A stretch of DNA of 64,000 nucleotides from contig NZ_CP075691.1 of the NCBI RefSeq assembly GCF_020026305.1, positions 4,588,001 to 4,652,000 of the forward strand, given 5' to 3'. The position numbers and the translations under genes were made by a program. Source of the DNA: Streptomyces sp. 135 (GTDB lineage Bacteria > Actinomycetota > Actinomycetes > Streptomycetales > Streptomycetaceae). Position 1 is the first letter of the stretch. Each line of letters begins with the position of its first letter. The notes below the pieces were generated by a model. That model saw nothing but the letters and a program-made list of their open reading frames with translations, searched no databases and was not told the origin of the DNA. Positions 32,894 to 41,997 of the stretch are shown in pieces.

Positions 32894-33826
32894 CTACGAC
32901 ACCCGCCGCTCCACCAACGTGAGCAGCGTCGCCTCCGGCGGGCACGCGAACCGCATCGGCGTGTAGCGGTTCGCCCCGCAGCCCGCCGAGACGTGCATGA
33001 ACGACGTCTTGCCCTCGGCCCGGTGCCTGGAGAGGCCCTTCACGCGGTCCGTGTCCAGGTCGCAGTTGGTGACAAGGGCTCCGTAGAAGGGGATGCACAC
33101 CTGCCCGCCATGCGTGTGGCCGGCCAGGATCAGCGGGTAGCCGTCCGCCGTGAACGCGTCCAGGGAGCGCAGGTACGGCGCGTGCACGATGCCCATCGAG
33201 AAGTCGGCGCCGGAGTCCGGGCCGCCCGCCACGCGCGCGTACCGGTCGCGTTTGATGTGCGGGTCGTCCACTCCCGTGAGCCCGATCTCGTAGCCGTCGA
33301 TCTTCAGCGAGCCCCGCGTGTTCGTGAGGTTCACCCAGCCCGCGGCGTCGAAGCCGTCACGCAGGTCCTCCCACGGGTTGTGGATGACGCCGACCGCGGG
33401 GGCGTTGCCGTTCAGGCCGTGCTTGCCCTGGACCTTCTCGACCAGGTAGCGGGCGGGGTTGCGCGGCTTCGGCCCGTAGTAGTCGTTCGAACCGAAGACG
33501 TACGCCCCGGGGAACCCCATCAGCGGGCCGAGCGCGTCCAGCGTCTCCGGTACGCCCTCGGGGTCGGAGAGGTTGTCGCCCGTGTTGATCACGAAGTCGG
33601 GGCGCAGCCCCGCGAGCGACTGCAGCCACCGCTGCTTCTTGCGCTGACCGGACACCATGTGGATGTCGGAGACCTGGAGGACCCGCAGGGGGCGCATCCC
33701 CGGCGGCAGCACGGGCACCGTGACCCGCCTCAGCCGGAAGGAACGGGCCTCGAAGCCCACCGAGTAGGCGAGGCCGGCCGCGGCCGTCGCCGTGATGCCC
33801 AGGGGTACTGCGTATCGCGCGCGCAT
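32894..33826 (-). CDS. Metallophosphoesterase
   Basis: This 310-residue protein has an N-terminal signal anchor (residues 5-25) and a calcineurin-like domain with all metal motifs: SDIH (residues 53-56), GDN (83-85), GSND (112-115) and GHTHGGQ near residue 237. It belongs to the YaeI/YkoQ-like family of membrane-anchored phosphodiesterases, whose substrates may be lipids or nucleotides. The ATG at 33826 is the only sensible start. It is divergent from the GatB/YqeY gene. Confidence 0.9.
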   Translation of the reverse strand: MRARYAVPLGITATAAAGLAYSVGFEARSFRLRRVTVPVLPPGMRPLRVLQVSDIHMVSGQRKKQRWLQSLAGLRPDFVINTGDNLSDPEGVPETLDALGPLMGFPGAYVFGSNDYYGPKPRNPARYLVEKVQGKHGLNGNAPAVGVIHNPWEDLRDGFDAAGWVNLTNTRGSLKIDGYEIGLTGVDDPHIKRDRYARVAGGPDSGADFSMGIVHAPYLRSLDAFTADGYPLILAGHTHGGQVCIPFYGALVTNCDLDTDRVKGLSRHRAEGKTSFMHVSAGCGANRYTPMRFACPPEATLLTLVERRVS

Positions 33827-33943
33827 CCTCCCATCGTCTCAGACGCCGCCCGGCCCGGAACGGGAGGGCGGCCACGGGCAACCGGCCCGCACCCGGGGGA
33901 AATCGGCGGGCGGAAAACCGTCCGCACCTGCCACAATCAACCC

Positions 33944-34408
33944 ATGACCACGCTCAAGTCGAAGCTTCAGGAAGACCTCACGGCCGCGATCCGGGGGCGT
34001 GACGAGCTGCGCTCCTCGACGCTCCGGCTGACCCTCACCGCCATCACGAAGGAGGAGGTCGCGGGCACGCAGGCACGCGAACTCTCCGACGAGGACGTGC
34101 AGAAGGTGATCGCCCGTGAGGCGAAGAAGCGCCGTGAGGCCGCCGAGGCCTTCGGACAGGCCGGGCGCACCGAGCAGGCCGAGCGGGAGAAGGCGGAGGG
34201 CGAGATCCTCGCCGAGTACCTGCCGAAGCAGCTCTCCGACGACGAGCTCCAGGCGATCGTCGCCCAGGCCGTCGAGGAGGCCAGGGCCGCCGGCGCCGAG
34301 GGGCCGCGCGCCATGGGCCAGGTCATGAAGATCGTGAACCCGAAGGTCGCGGGCCTGGCCGAGGGCGGCCGCGTCGCCGCCACGGTCAAGAGGCACCTCG
34401 CGGGCTGA
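33944..34408 (+). CDS. GatB/YqeY domain protein
   Basis: This 154-residue helical protein starts MTTLKSKLQEDLTAAIRGRD and contains EGEILAEYLPKQLSDDELQA and GPRAMGQVMKIVNPKVAGLA, all typical of YqeY. The domain resembles the tRNA-binding tail of GatB, but free-standing YqeY proteins have no proven reaction. There is no ribosome binding site close to ATG 33944. A strong terminator follows 67 nt later. Confidence 0.92.
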   Translation: MTTLKSKLQEDLTAAIRGRDELRSSTLRLTLTAITKEEVAGTQARELSDEDVQKVIAREAKKRREAAEAFGQAGRTEQAEREKAEGEILAEYLPKQLSDDELQAIVAQAVEEARAAGAEGPRAMGQVMKIVNPKVAGLAEGGRVAATVKRHLAG

Positions 34409-34475
34409 GAGCGGGCACGCCCCGCCGTCCCGCACACCGCCACACGCAACCGCCACCCGCTACCGCCACGCGCGA

Positions 34476-34511
34476 ATGAGGGCGCCCCCCGCAGCCGGGG
34501 GGCGCCCTCAT
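34476..34511 (+). terminator. Terminator after GatB/YqeY
   Basis: A perfect 15-bp stem (34476-34490 with 34497-34511) with a GCAGCC loop. Confidence 0.88.
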
Positions 34512-34520
34512 CGCCGTATC

Positions 34521-34592
34521 TACGCGGATACGCGGATACGCGGATACGCGGATACGCGGATACGCGGATACGCGGGTACGCGGCCACGCGGG
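34521..34592. repeat. 8-nt tandem repeat array (TACGCGGA)
   Basis: Six perfect copies of TACGCGGA from 34521 are followed by three degenerate copies to 34592. A second short duplication (AGCCATGCCTACG, twice) follows at about 34592-34622. The array lies in the convergent intergenic region between GatB/YqeY and the PBP gene. Confidence 0.95.
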
Positions 34593-34654
34593 AGCCATGC
34601 CTACGTAGAAGCCATGCCTACGCGGAAGTCACACCCCCGCCGCCGCGGCCCCGC

Positions 34655-36940
34655 CTACCGACGCCAGCCCCCGCCGATCCCACCGATCCCGCCGCCATTG
34701 CCATGCCCACCGCCGTTGCCGCCGCCGTTGCCGCCCCCGTTCCCGGCACCGCCCAGCATGTCCGGCGGAATGGAGATCCCCGGCCACGGATTGCCGCCGC
34801 CGCCGGCACCACCGTCGTGGTCACCGCCACCACCGCCCGGCTTGTTGTCACGGTGGTTGCCGCCGCCGTCCCTGCCCTTGCCCCCGCCAGGGATATGCAC
34901 GGAGTTGAAGCCGGGCGCCGGCTTGCCCGCCAGCGCGCCGCTCATCGCGTCGCGCCAGATCGGACCCGGCACCTCGCCACCGAAGACCTTGTCGTACGGG
35001 ACGCCGCCGATGGTGATCCTGACCATCTGCCGCTTGTGCTGCGGGTCGCCGACCCAGACCGCGCCCGACATGTTCGGGGTGTAGCCCACGAACCAGGCGG
35101 CGTACCGGTAGTCGGTCGTACCCGTCTTGCCCGCGCTCGGCCGCGAGCCGAGGCCGGCCTGCTTGCCCGTGCCGTCCTCGACCACGCCCCGCAGCAGGGT
35201 GTTCATCGTGTCCGCGGTCTTCTCCGACATCGCCCGCGAGCACGTCGACTTCGGCACCTGCAACGACTTGCCGCCGAGCGTCGTGATCGACTCGATGGCG
35301 ATCGGCGAGCAGTACGTGCCGCGCGAGGCGAAAGTGGCGTACGCCGACGCCATCGTCAGCGGCGACATCTCCTGCGTACCCAGCGCGATCGACGGCGCCT
35401 GCGCCAGCTTCCCGCCGTCGGCCCGCTCGACGCCCATCTTGGCGGCCAGCTTCGTCACCGGGCAGATGCCGACGTCGCCGATCAGCTGCACGTAGTAGGT
35501 GTTGACCGACTTGGCGGTCGCTTCCTTCATGCCGTACGGGCCGACCTCGGACTCGTTCTCGTTGGTGAGCTTCTCGTTGTTGACGTTCACCCAGTCCTTG
35601 CCGCCACAGGTGGAGACCCGCTGCGGATACGGCATCTCGTACGGGGACGAGTAGCTCTGGCTCGGCGACTTGCCGCCCTCCAGGGCCGCCGCCGCGACGA
35701 TCGGCTTGAACGTCGAGCCCGGCTGGTAGCCCGCCCCGCCGCCCATGTCGTCGTCCACGGAGAGGTTGATCGTGGTCTCGTTCTTCTGGAAGCCGTAGGG
35801 CCGCGACTGCCCCATGCCGAGGATCTTGCCCGTGCCCGGCTCGACGATGGTGGCGGCGGTCGCCACCTCGTCGCCCTTGTTCACGTGGTCCTTGATCGAC
35901 GCCTGCACCGATTCCTGCGTCTGCGGGTCGAGCGTCGTACGGATCTTCAGGCCGCCGCGGTTCCAGATCTTGGCCCGCTGCTCCTTCGTCTTGCCGAAGA
36001 CCGGGTCGTTGAGGAAGACCTCGCGTACGTAGTCGCAGAAGAAGCCGGCGCCGCTGACCGCGGTGATGCAGCCGTTCTTGGGGCGGCTCACCTTCAGACC
36101 CAGGTCCGTCTTCTTGGCCTTGTCGGCGTCCTGCTGCGAGATGTCGTGCGTGTCGGCCATGCGCTGCAGCACCACGTTGCGCCGCTGGGTGGCCTCCGTC
36201 GCGTCGTTGACCGGGTCGTACCGGCTGGGCGACTGCACGATGCCGGCGAGGAGCGCGGCCTCCTGGAGCTCGAGGTCCTTGGCGGGTTTGGAGAAGTAGC
36301 GCTGGGACGCGGCCTCGACGCCGTACGCCTGCTGACCGAAGTAGGTGATGTTCAGGTAGTTCTTGAGGATGCGCTTCTTGCCGAGCTTGTCCTCGACCTG
36401 GATCGCGTACTTCAGTTCGCGGATCTTGCGGCCCAGCGTCTGCTGCGTGGCCTCGGCGACCTTCGTCGGGTCGTCGCCCGCCTCCTCGACGAAGACGTTC
36501 TTCACGTACTGCTGGGTGAGCGTGGACGCGCCCTGTGAGACGCCGCCGCTCTGCGCGTTCTGGTTCAGGGCGCGCAGGATGCCCTTGAGGTCGACCGCGC
36601 CGTGCTCGTAGAAGCGGGCGTCCTCGATCGCGACGATCGCCTTCTGCATGTACGGCGAGATGTCCTTCAGGGGCACCACCGTGCGGTCACGCGAGTAGAC
36701 CGTGGCGATGTGGCCGCCCTTGCTGTCCAGGATGCTGGTGCGCTGGCTCAGCGGCGGTTGCTTGAGATTGGAGGGGATCTCGTCGAACCCCTCGACCGAA
36801 CCCTTGGCCGCCAGACCCAGCGCGCCGGCCGCGGGCAGGGCGATCCCGGCCAGCACCGCACCCGCCAGCACGCTGACACCGAGGAACTTCGCGGCCTGTT
36901 GAGTAGGTGACAGACCACCGCCGGAGCGCTTCTTTCCCAT
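34655..36940 (-). CDS. Bifunctional class A penicillin-binding protein
   Basis: This 761-residue protein has an N-terminal membrane anchor (residues 18-45), a GT51 transglycosylase domain (about 75-260, with the catalytic Glu in AIEDARFYEHGAVD) and a transpeptidase domain (about 350-650) with SxxK in GSTFKPI, SVN in AKSVNTY and KTGT in SAGKTGTT. It polymerises and cross-links peptidoglycan. The C-terminal 90 residues are an unusual Gly-rich, low-complexity tail with repeated GGGNGGG motifs. It matches the PBP gene next to wblA in S. coelicolor (memory). It is divergent from wblA. Confidence 0.95.
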   Translation of the reverse strand: MGKKRSGGGLSPTQQAAKFLGVSVLAGAVLAGIALPAAGALGLAAKGSVEGFDEIPSNLKQPPLSQRTSILDSKGGHIATVYSRDRTVVPLKDISPYMQKAIVAIEDARFYEHGAVDLKGILRALNQNAQSGGVSQGASTLTQQYVKNVFVEEAGDDPTKVAEATQQTLGRKIRELKYAIQVEDKLGKKRILKNYLNITYFGQQAYGVEAASQRYFSKPAKDLELQEAALLAGIVQSPSRYDPVNDATEATQRRNVVLQRMADTHDISQQDADKAKKTDLGLKVSRPKNGCITAVSGAGFFCDYVREVFLNDPVFGKTKEQRAKIWNRGGLKIRTTLDPQTQESVQASIKDHVNKGDEVATAATIVEPGTGKILGMGQSRPYGFQKNETTINLSVDDDMGGGAGYQPGSTFKPIVAAAALEGGKSPSQSYSSPYEMPYPQRVSTCGGKDWVNVNNEKLTNENESEVGPYGMKEATAKSVNTYYVQLIGDVGICPVTKLAAKMGVERADGGKLAQAPSIALGTQEMSPLTMASAYATFASRGTYCSPIAIESITTLGGKSLQVPKSTCSRAMSEKTADTMNTLLRGVVEDGTGKQAGLGSRPSAGKTGTTDYRYAAWFVGYTPNMSGAVWVGDPQHKRQMVRITIGGVPYDKVFGGEVPGPIWRDAMSGALAGKPAPGFNSVHIPGGGKGRDGGGNHRDNKPGGGGGDHDGGAGGGGNPWPGISIPPDMLGGAGNGGGNGGGNGGGHGNGGGIGGIGGGWRR

Positions 36941-37420
36941 GGGGGCACCCTAATCCGTAGTCAAGGGCGTTCCGAGGGACCGAGTGATCATCGGAATGTT
37001 CGAGTGCAGGATCGTGACATCCGGGGCCACCCGAAGCGGTCGCGCCGGCGTTCCGAATCGCCGGACAGGCCTCAATGCCTTGGCCTAAGCTGCTGCCAAC
37101 TGTCACAGCAGTGCGGTGCGGCGACAAGCCCTCCGTCACTCCAGGACCGCATGGATTTATGTCCGGCCTCGCCGCATATGGCGCCGGATGTCCGTTGTGG
37201 CGCAACGGAACTGCCCCGCTTTGCCGGGTATCTCACATATGTCGCCAGCTCACTCCGTCGGGTGATCTGCCGCTTACGCATAGTCCGTTCGGGCCATTCA
37301 AGATTGGGCCCGAAGGGGGTGTTGCGCTGTGCCCACCTTCCGTAACGTCCTCAACTGGCGGCGGTGAATATGCCGCTGCCGCCGTGGGGGAGCCTCGATT
37401 CGGGAGAGGACGGCGCCGGT
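36941..37420. other. Long divergent promoter region, PBP / wblA
   Basis: These 480 nt hold no supported gene. An 8-bp inverted repeat (TTCGGGCC at 37288 with GGCCCGAA ending at 37314) lies about 107 nt before the wblA start. The length of the region fits complex developmental control of wblA. Confidence 0.6.
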
Positions 37421-37765
37421 ATGGGCTGGGTAACCGACTGGAGTGCGCAGGCGGCCTGCCGCACTACCGATCCAGATGAACTGTTCGTTCAAGGAGCAGC
37501 GCAGAACAGGGCCAAGGCGGTGTGCACCGGATGCCCGGTGCGGACCGAGTGCCTGGCCGACGCGCTCGACAACCGCGTCGAGTTCGGCGTGTGGGGTGGC
37601 ATGACGGAGCGTGAGCGCCGCGCACTGCTGCGCAGGCGTCCCACCGTCACCTCATGGCGCAGGCTCCTGGAGACAGCGCGCTCCGAGTACGAGCGCGGTG
37701 CGGGCCTGCTGCCCGTGGACTTGGAGGACGAGGAGACGTACGAGAGCTACGCCGCGGTGGGGTGA
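37421..37765 (+). CDS. wblA: WhiB-family regulator WblA
   Basis: This 114-residue protein has the four cysteines of the WhiB Fe-S cluster (C13, C35, C38, C44, in the pattern ACRTTD...CTGCPVRTEC), followed by the GVWGGMTERERRALLRR turn and a basic C-terminus. The sequence from MGWVTDWSAQAACRTTDPDE matches WblA as I remember it. WblA is a pleiotropic regulator that controls the switch to sporulation and represses antibiotic production and oxidative stress genes. ATG 37421 is chosen over upstream in-frame starts because it gives the family length. Confidence 0.93.
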   Translation: MGWVTDWSAQAACRTTDPDELFVQGAAQNRAKAVCTGCPVRTECLADALDNRVEFGVWGGMTERERRALLRRRPTVTSWRRLLETARSEYERGAGLLPVDLEDEETYESYAAVG

Positions 37766-37909
37766 CGCCCCGGCCGCTCGCGCAGCGCCCCGGTACGCCC
37801 GCGTGGTTCGGCAGACAGCCCCGCGTGGTGCACGGTCCGCTCGCATAACGCGGCCGCCACGCATGGCACGGTCCGCTCGCATCACACGACCGCTCACATG
37901 GCGCGGCGG

Positions 37910-39304
37910 TCAGCCTGCCAGCCGGTCCCCGATGGCCCGGAGTCCCGCGAGGTCGTGCACATCGCCCGGCAGCGCGGCCACTTCCGCCACCGCCACCTCG
38001 GGGTGGAGCGCGGTGAAGCGGTCACGCGTGCGCTGTTCGCGCGCCAGCAACTGCATGCGTTCGGCGTGCAGGCGCAGCAGTCCGGCGGTCAGTCGCTCGA
38101 CAGAGGCGTCGGACGGGCCGGACGGACCGGAAGGGCCGGGTGGTTCGGACGGCTGGGGCGGCTGAGCTGGTTCGGACCGGGATGGTGCGGACGGGGACTC
38201 GTGGGGAGCCTCGGCGGGCGCCTGGTTCTCGGGAGTCGCGGGAATCTCCGAAGTCGCCGGATTATCAGAGGAGTTACGCACTCCAACCTTCCCGTCCCCC
38301 TGATCCACAATGCGGCTCTCTTCAAGATTTTCCGCGGCGGCGAGCGCCCGCTCGGCCGACAGCTGCGCGGCACCGCTGCCGTGCACACGGTTCAGCACCA
38401 GACCGGCCAGCGGCATGTCGTCGGCCGCCAGGCGCTCCACGAAGTACGCGGCCTCCCGCAGCGCGTCCCGCTCCGGCGAGGCCACCACGATGAACGCCGT
38501 GCCCGGCGCCTGCAACAGCCGGTACGTGGCGTCCGCCCGCGTGCGGAACCCGCCGAACATGGTGTCCATCGCCGCCACGAACGTCTGCACGTCACGCAGC
38601 AGCGGCCCGCCGAGCAGCTTGCCCAGCGCCCCCGTCATCATCGACATGCCGACGTTCAGGAACTTCATCCCGGCCCGGCCGCCCACCTTCGCCGGCGCCA
38701 TGAGCAGCCGGATCAGCTTGCCGTCCAGGAAGGACCCGAGACGCTTGGGCGCGTCCAGGAAGTCCAGGGCCGAGCGCGAGGGCGGCGTGTCGACGACGAT
38801 CAGGTCCCACTCGTCCCGCGACCGCAGCTGCCCCAGCTTCTCCATCGCCATGTACTCCTGCGTGCCGGCGAAGCCCGCCGAGAGCGACTGGTAGAAGGGG
38901 TTGGCGAGGATCGCGGCGGCCCGCTCCCTGTCCGCGTGCGCCTCGACGATCTCGTCGAACGTCCGCTTCATGTCGAGCATCATGGCGTGCAGTTCGCCGT
39001 CGCCCTCGATGTCCTTGACCCGCCGCGGCACGTTGTCGAGCCGGTCGATGCCCATGGACTGCGCGAGCCTGCGCGCCGGGTCGATGGTGAGTACGACGAC
39101 CTTGCGGCCCCGCTCGGCCGCGCGCAGGCCTATGGCGGCCGCCGTGGTCGTCTTGCCGACGCCTCCCGAGCCGCAGCACACCACGATCCGGGTCTTCGGG
39201 TCGTCGATCAGGGCGTCGACGTCCAGGGCGCGGGCGGGGTCGAGGGGCCGGGCGGGGCCCGAGGCGCCCGCCGGGTCCGAGGTCCGTGCCGGTTCCGGGG
39301 TCAT
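37910..39304 (-). CDS. Get3/ArsA-like ATPase, second of a pair
   Basis: This 464-residue ATPase has a deviant Walker A (CGSGGVGKTTTAAAIGL), a switch-type DTPPSRSALDFLDAPKRL motif, and an A-loop region DAPKRLGS, as in ArsA/Get3 proteins. About 90 residues of acidic, Pro/Ser-rich sequence (350-400) interrupt the C-terminal part. ATG at 39304 overlaps the upstream stop as ATGA. Such ATPase pairs sit beside wblA in S. coelicolor (memory). Their substrates are not known. It is the downstream gene of a two-gene operon. Confidence 0.88.
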   Translation of the reverse strand: MTPEPARTSDPAGASGPARPLDPARALDVDALIDDPKTRIVVCCGSGGVGKTTTAAAIGLRAAERGRKVVVLTIDPARRLAQSMGIDRLDNVPRRVKDIEGDGELHAMMLDMKRTFDEIVEAHADRERAAAILANPFYQSLSAGFAGTQEYMAMEKLGQLRSRDEWDLIVVDTPPSRSALDFLDAPKRLGSFLDGKLIRLLMAPAKVGGRAGMKFLNVGMSMMTGALGKLLGGPLLRDVQTFVAAMDTMFGGFRTRADATYRLLQAPGTAFIVVASPERDALREAAYFVERLAADDMPLAGLVLNRVHGSGAAQLSAERALAAAENLEESRIVDQGDGKVGVRNSSDNPATSEIPATPENQAPAEAPHESPSAPSRSEPAQPPQPSEPPGPSGPSGPSDASVERLTAGLLRLHAERMQLLAREQRTRDRFTALHPEVAVAEVAALPGDVHDLAGLRAIGDRLAG

Positions 39305-40281
39305 GCGATCCCTTGCTTCCGCAGTGCCGTGGCGAGCTCGTACAGGCCCGCGAGGTCCATCCCGCCCGCCAGCAGCGGGAGTTCGTGCAGCGGCTGGCCG
39401 AACTCGGTCAGCACGTTCCGCTGGTCGCGCTCCAGGGCGTACCGCTCGGCGTACTCCGCGGCCTGCTCCAGGAGCGGGTCGACCAGCCGCTCGGCGTTGC
39501 CGCCCCGCCGGGCCCCGCCGAGCCCCGCGGCGGAGAGCGACCTGGCGATGGCCGTACGAGGCGCCTGCTCCAGGCCCAGCTCCAGCTCGGCCTCGTCGAG
39601 CAGGGCGGACCGCACCATGTTCACGATGACCCGGCCCACCGGCAGCCGCGCGGCCCGCAGCTCGGCGATGCCGTCCGCGGTCTCCTGGACAGGCATCTCC
39701 TCCAGCAGGGTGACCAAGTGCACGGCCGTCTCAGGTGACTTGAGGACCCGCATCACGGCCTGCGCCTGGTTGTGTATGGGCCCGATCTTCGCGAGCCCGG
39801 CGACCTCGTCGTTGACGTTCAGGAAGCGGGTGATGCGCCCGGTCGGCGGGGCGTCCATGACGACGCAGTCGTACGCGTACCGCCCGCTCTTGTCCTTCCT
39901 GCGCACCGCCTCGCAGGCCTTGCCGGTCAGCAGGACGTCCCGCAGACCCGGCGCGATGGTGGTCGCGAAGTCGATGGCGCCGAGCTTCTTCAGGGCGCGT
40001 CCCGCACCCCCCAGTTTGTAGAACATCTGGAGGTAGTCGAGCAGCGCCAGCTCGGGGTCGATGGCGAGGGCGTACACCTCCCCGCCCCCGGGAGCGACGG
40101 CGATCTTCCGCTCCTCATAAGGCAGCGCCTCCGTCTCGAAGAGCTGCGCGATGCCCTGTCTGCCCTCGACCTCGACGAGAAGGGTGCGTTTCCCCTCCGT
40201 CGCGAGGGCGAGCGCGAGGGCCGCGGCCACCGTGGTCTTGCCGGTACCGCCCTTGCCACTGACGACCTGGAGCCTGCTCAC
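39301..40281 (-). CDS. Get3/ArsA-like ATPase, first of a pair
   Basis: This 326-residue protein starts with GTG 40281 and a deviant P-loop VVSGKGGTGKTTVAAALALA. It has CVVMDAPPTGRITRFLNV as the switch/Walker B region and a C-terminal helical domain. It resembles the anion-transporting ATPase family but lacks the arsenite Cys triad, so metal efflux is unlikely. It probably works as a heterodimer with the ATPase encoded downstream. The ribosome binding site is weak. Confidence 0.88.
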   Translation of the reverse strand: MSRLQVVSGKGGTGKTTVAAALALALATEGKRTLLVEVEGRQGIAQLFETEALPYEERKIAVAPGGGEVYALAIDPELALLDYLQMFYKLGGAGRALKKLGAIDFATTIAPGLRDVLLTGKACEAVRRKDKSGRYAYDCVVMDAPPTGRITRFLNVNDEVAGLAKIGPIHNQAQAVMRVLKSPETAVHLVTLLEEMPVQETADGIAELRAARLPVGRVIVNMVRSALLDEAELELGLEQAPRTAIARSLSAAGLGGARRGGNAERLVDPLLEQAAEYAERYALERDQRNVLTEFGQPLHELPLLAGGMDLAGLYELATALRKQGIA

Positions 40282-40363
40282 ACTCGTGAGCCTAACCAGT
40301 CGGCGCCGGGCCTACGCAGGAGCCCACCGTGAGCATCCTCTCGTACCGACTACAGTCGGCCAC

Positions 40364-40525
40364 ATGACCAAGTGGGAATACGCAACCGTGCCTCTGCTCG
40401 TCCATGCCACGAAGCAGATTCTGGACACCTGGGGCGAGGACGGCTGGGAGCTGGTCCAGGTCGTGCCCGGGCCGAACAACCCCGAGCAGCTCGTGGCCTA
40501 CCTGAAGCGGGAGAAGCAGGCGTGA
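40364..40525 (+). CDS. Small DUF4177-type protein
   Basis: This 53-residue protein reads MTKWEYATVPLLVHATKQIL and ends with EQLVAYLKREKQA. The WEY... and GWELV core is typical of DUF4177. A TACAGT hexamer ends 7 nt before the ATG, consistent with a leaderless transcript. Its stop overlaps the GTG of the RidA gene (GTGA), so the two are translationally coupled. Function is unknown. Confidence 0.85.
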   Translation: MTKWEYATVPLLVHATKQILDTWGEDGWELVQVVPGPNNPEQLVAYLKREKQA

Positions 40526-40992
40526 GCGGGGCCGTCGAGGCGCGCCTCGCCGAGCTCGGCCTGACGCTGCCCGCCGTCGTGCCGCCGCTGGCCTCGTACC
40601 AGCCGGCCGTCCAGTCCGGCGTGTACGTCTACACCGCGGGGCAGCTCCCGATGGTGGACGGCAAGCTCGCCGTGACCGGGAAGGTCGGCGCCGAGGTCAC
40701 CCCGGAGGAGGCCAAGGACCTGGCCCGTACCTGCGCGCTGAACGGCCTGGCCGCGGTGAAGTCCGTCGCCGGTGACCTCGACCGCATCGCGCGCGTCGTG
40801 AAGGTCGTCGGCTTCGTGGCCTCCGCCCAGGACTTCACGGGCCAGCCCGGCGTGATCAACGGCGCGAGCGAGCTGCTCGGCGAGGTCCTCGGCGACAAGG
40901 GCGTGCACGCCCGCAGCGCCGTGGGTGTCGCCGTGCTGCCGCTGGACGCGCCGGTCGAGGTCGAGTTCCAGGTGGAACTGACCGAGGCGTGA
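40522..40992 (+). CDS. RidA family protein (YjgF/YER057c/UK114)
   Basis: This 156-residue protein starts with GTG 40522, coupled to the DUF4177-type gene. It has the RidA fold with VYTAGQLPMVDGKLAVTGKV and a C-terminal VEVEFQVEL strand. RidA proteins hydrolyse reactive enamine/imine intermediates from PLP enzymes. The arginine that binds substrate carboxylate in archetypal RidA (ARxxV) appears as ARSAVGVAVLP, so the activity is probably kept. Confidence 0.9.
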   Translation: MSGAVEARLAELGLTLPAVVPPLASYQPAVQSGVYVYTAGQLPMVDGKLAVTGKVGAEVTPEEAKDLARTCALNGLAAVKSVAGDLDRIARVVKVVGFVASAQDFTGQPGVINGASELLGEVLGDKGVHARSAVGVAVLPLDAPVEVEFQVELTEA

Positions 40993-41066
40993 GCCCGGCC
41001 GGGCCCCCACGGGGCGCCCGATTGCCGCCTCTCGAACATCAGCCCACCAGGGGATAGCCTCCGCCC

Positions 41067-41936
41067 ATGGCAAATGGGCAGTGGTACCCCCCGGAGTGGC
41101 CCGACCGCATCCGCGCCCTCGCGAGCGGCGAGCTGACTCCGGCGACCCCGCGCCGCGCCGCCACCGTCATGCTGCTCAGGGACGGTGGCAGCGGCCCGGA
41201 AGTTCACATGCTGCGCAGACGCGCCTCCATGGCCTTCGCCGGAGGCGCGTACGCGTATCCGGGCGGCGGCGTCGACCCGCGCGACGACGACCACCTGGTG
41301 CGCTGGGCGGGGCCCACGCGCGCGTGGTGGGCCGCCAGGCTGGGCGTCGACGACGAGGCCGCGGCCCAGGCGATCGTCTGCGCCGCGGTCCGCGAGACGT
41401 ACGAGGAGGCGGGCGTGCTGCTCGCCGGGCCCACTCCGGAGACCGTCGTCGGCGACACCACGGGCGAGGACTGGGAGGCGGACCGCGAGGCCCTGGTGGC
41501 CCGTGACGTCTCCTTCGCGGACTTCCTGGACCGCAGGGGGCTGTTCCTGCGCAGCGACCTGCTCGCGGCCTGGGCGCGCTGGATCACCCCGGAGTTCGAA
41601 CCCAAGCGCTACGACACGTTCTTCTTCGTGGCGGCGCTTCCGGCGGGGCAGCGCACGCGCAACGCCTCTACGGAGGCGGACCGGACCGTGTGGATCCGCC
41701 CGGCGGAGGCCGCCGCCCGCTACGACGAGGGTGAGCTGCTGATGATGCCGCCGACCATCGCGACGCTGCGGGCGCTGAGCGCCTACGGGTCGCCTTCCGA
41801 GGCGCTCGGCGCGGCCGGGGCCCAGGCCATGGCTCCGGTGCTCGCTCAGGCGCGGCTGGAGGGCGGCGAGCTGGTCCTTTCCTGGCCCGGCCACGGCGAG
41901 TTCACCAAGCGGATCGCCCCGGACGGCGCGAGGTGA
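41067..41936 (+). CDS. NUDIX hydrolase
   Basis: This 289-residue protein begins at ATG 41067. The NUDIX box is spread as in the long NUDT19-like subgroup: GGAYAYPGGGVDPRDDD then, about 50 residues later, AAVRETYEEAGVLL, which keeps the REx2EE metal-binding core. Such enzymes hydrolyse nucleoside diphosphates linked to another moiety, often CoA derivatives. The gene is followed by an MBL hydrolase gene 61 nt later, probably co-transcribed. Confidence 0.9.
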   Translation: MANGQWYPPEWPDRIRALASGELTPATPRRAATVMLLRDGGSGPEVHMLRRRASMAFAGGAYAYPGGGVDPRDDDHLVRWAGPTRAWWAARLGVDDEAAAQAIVCAAVRETYEEAGVLLAGPTPETVVGDTTGEDWEADREALVARDVSFADFLDRRGLFLRSDLLAAWARWITPEFEPKRYDTFFFVAALPAGQRTRNASTEADRTVWIRPAEAAARYDEGELLMMPPTIATLRALSAYGSPSEALGAAGAQAMAPVLAQARLEGGELVLSWPGHGEFTKRIAPDGAR

Positions 41937-41997
41937 CCCCGGGCCGCGCCCGTACGCATCCCACGCACACCCCGACCCCGACGGGAGTCACCCCCGC

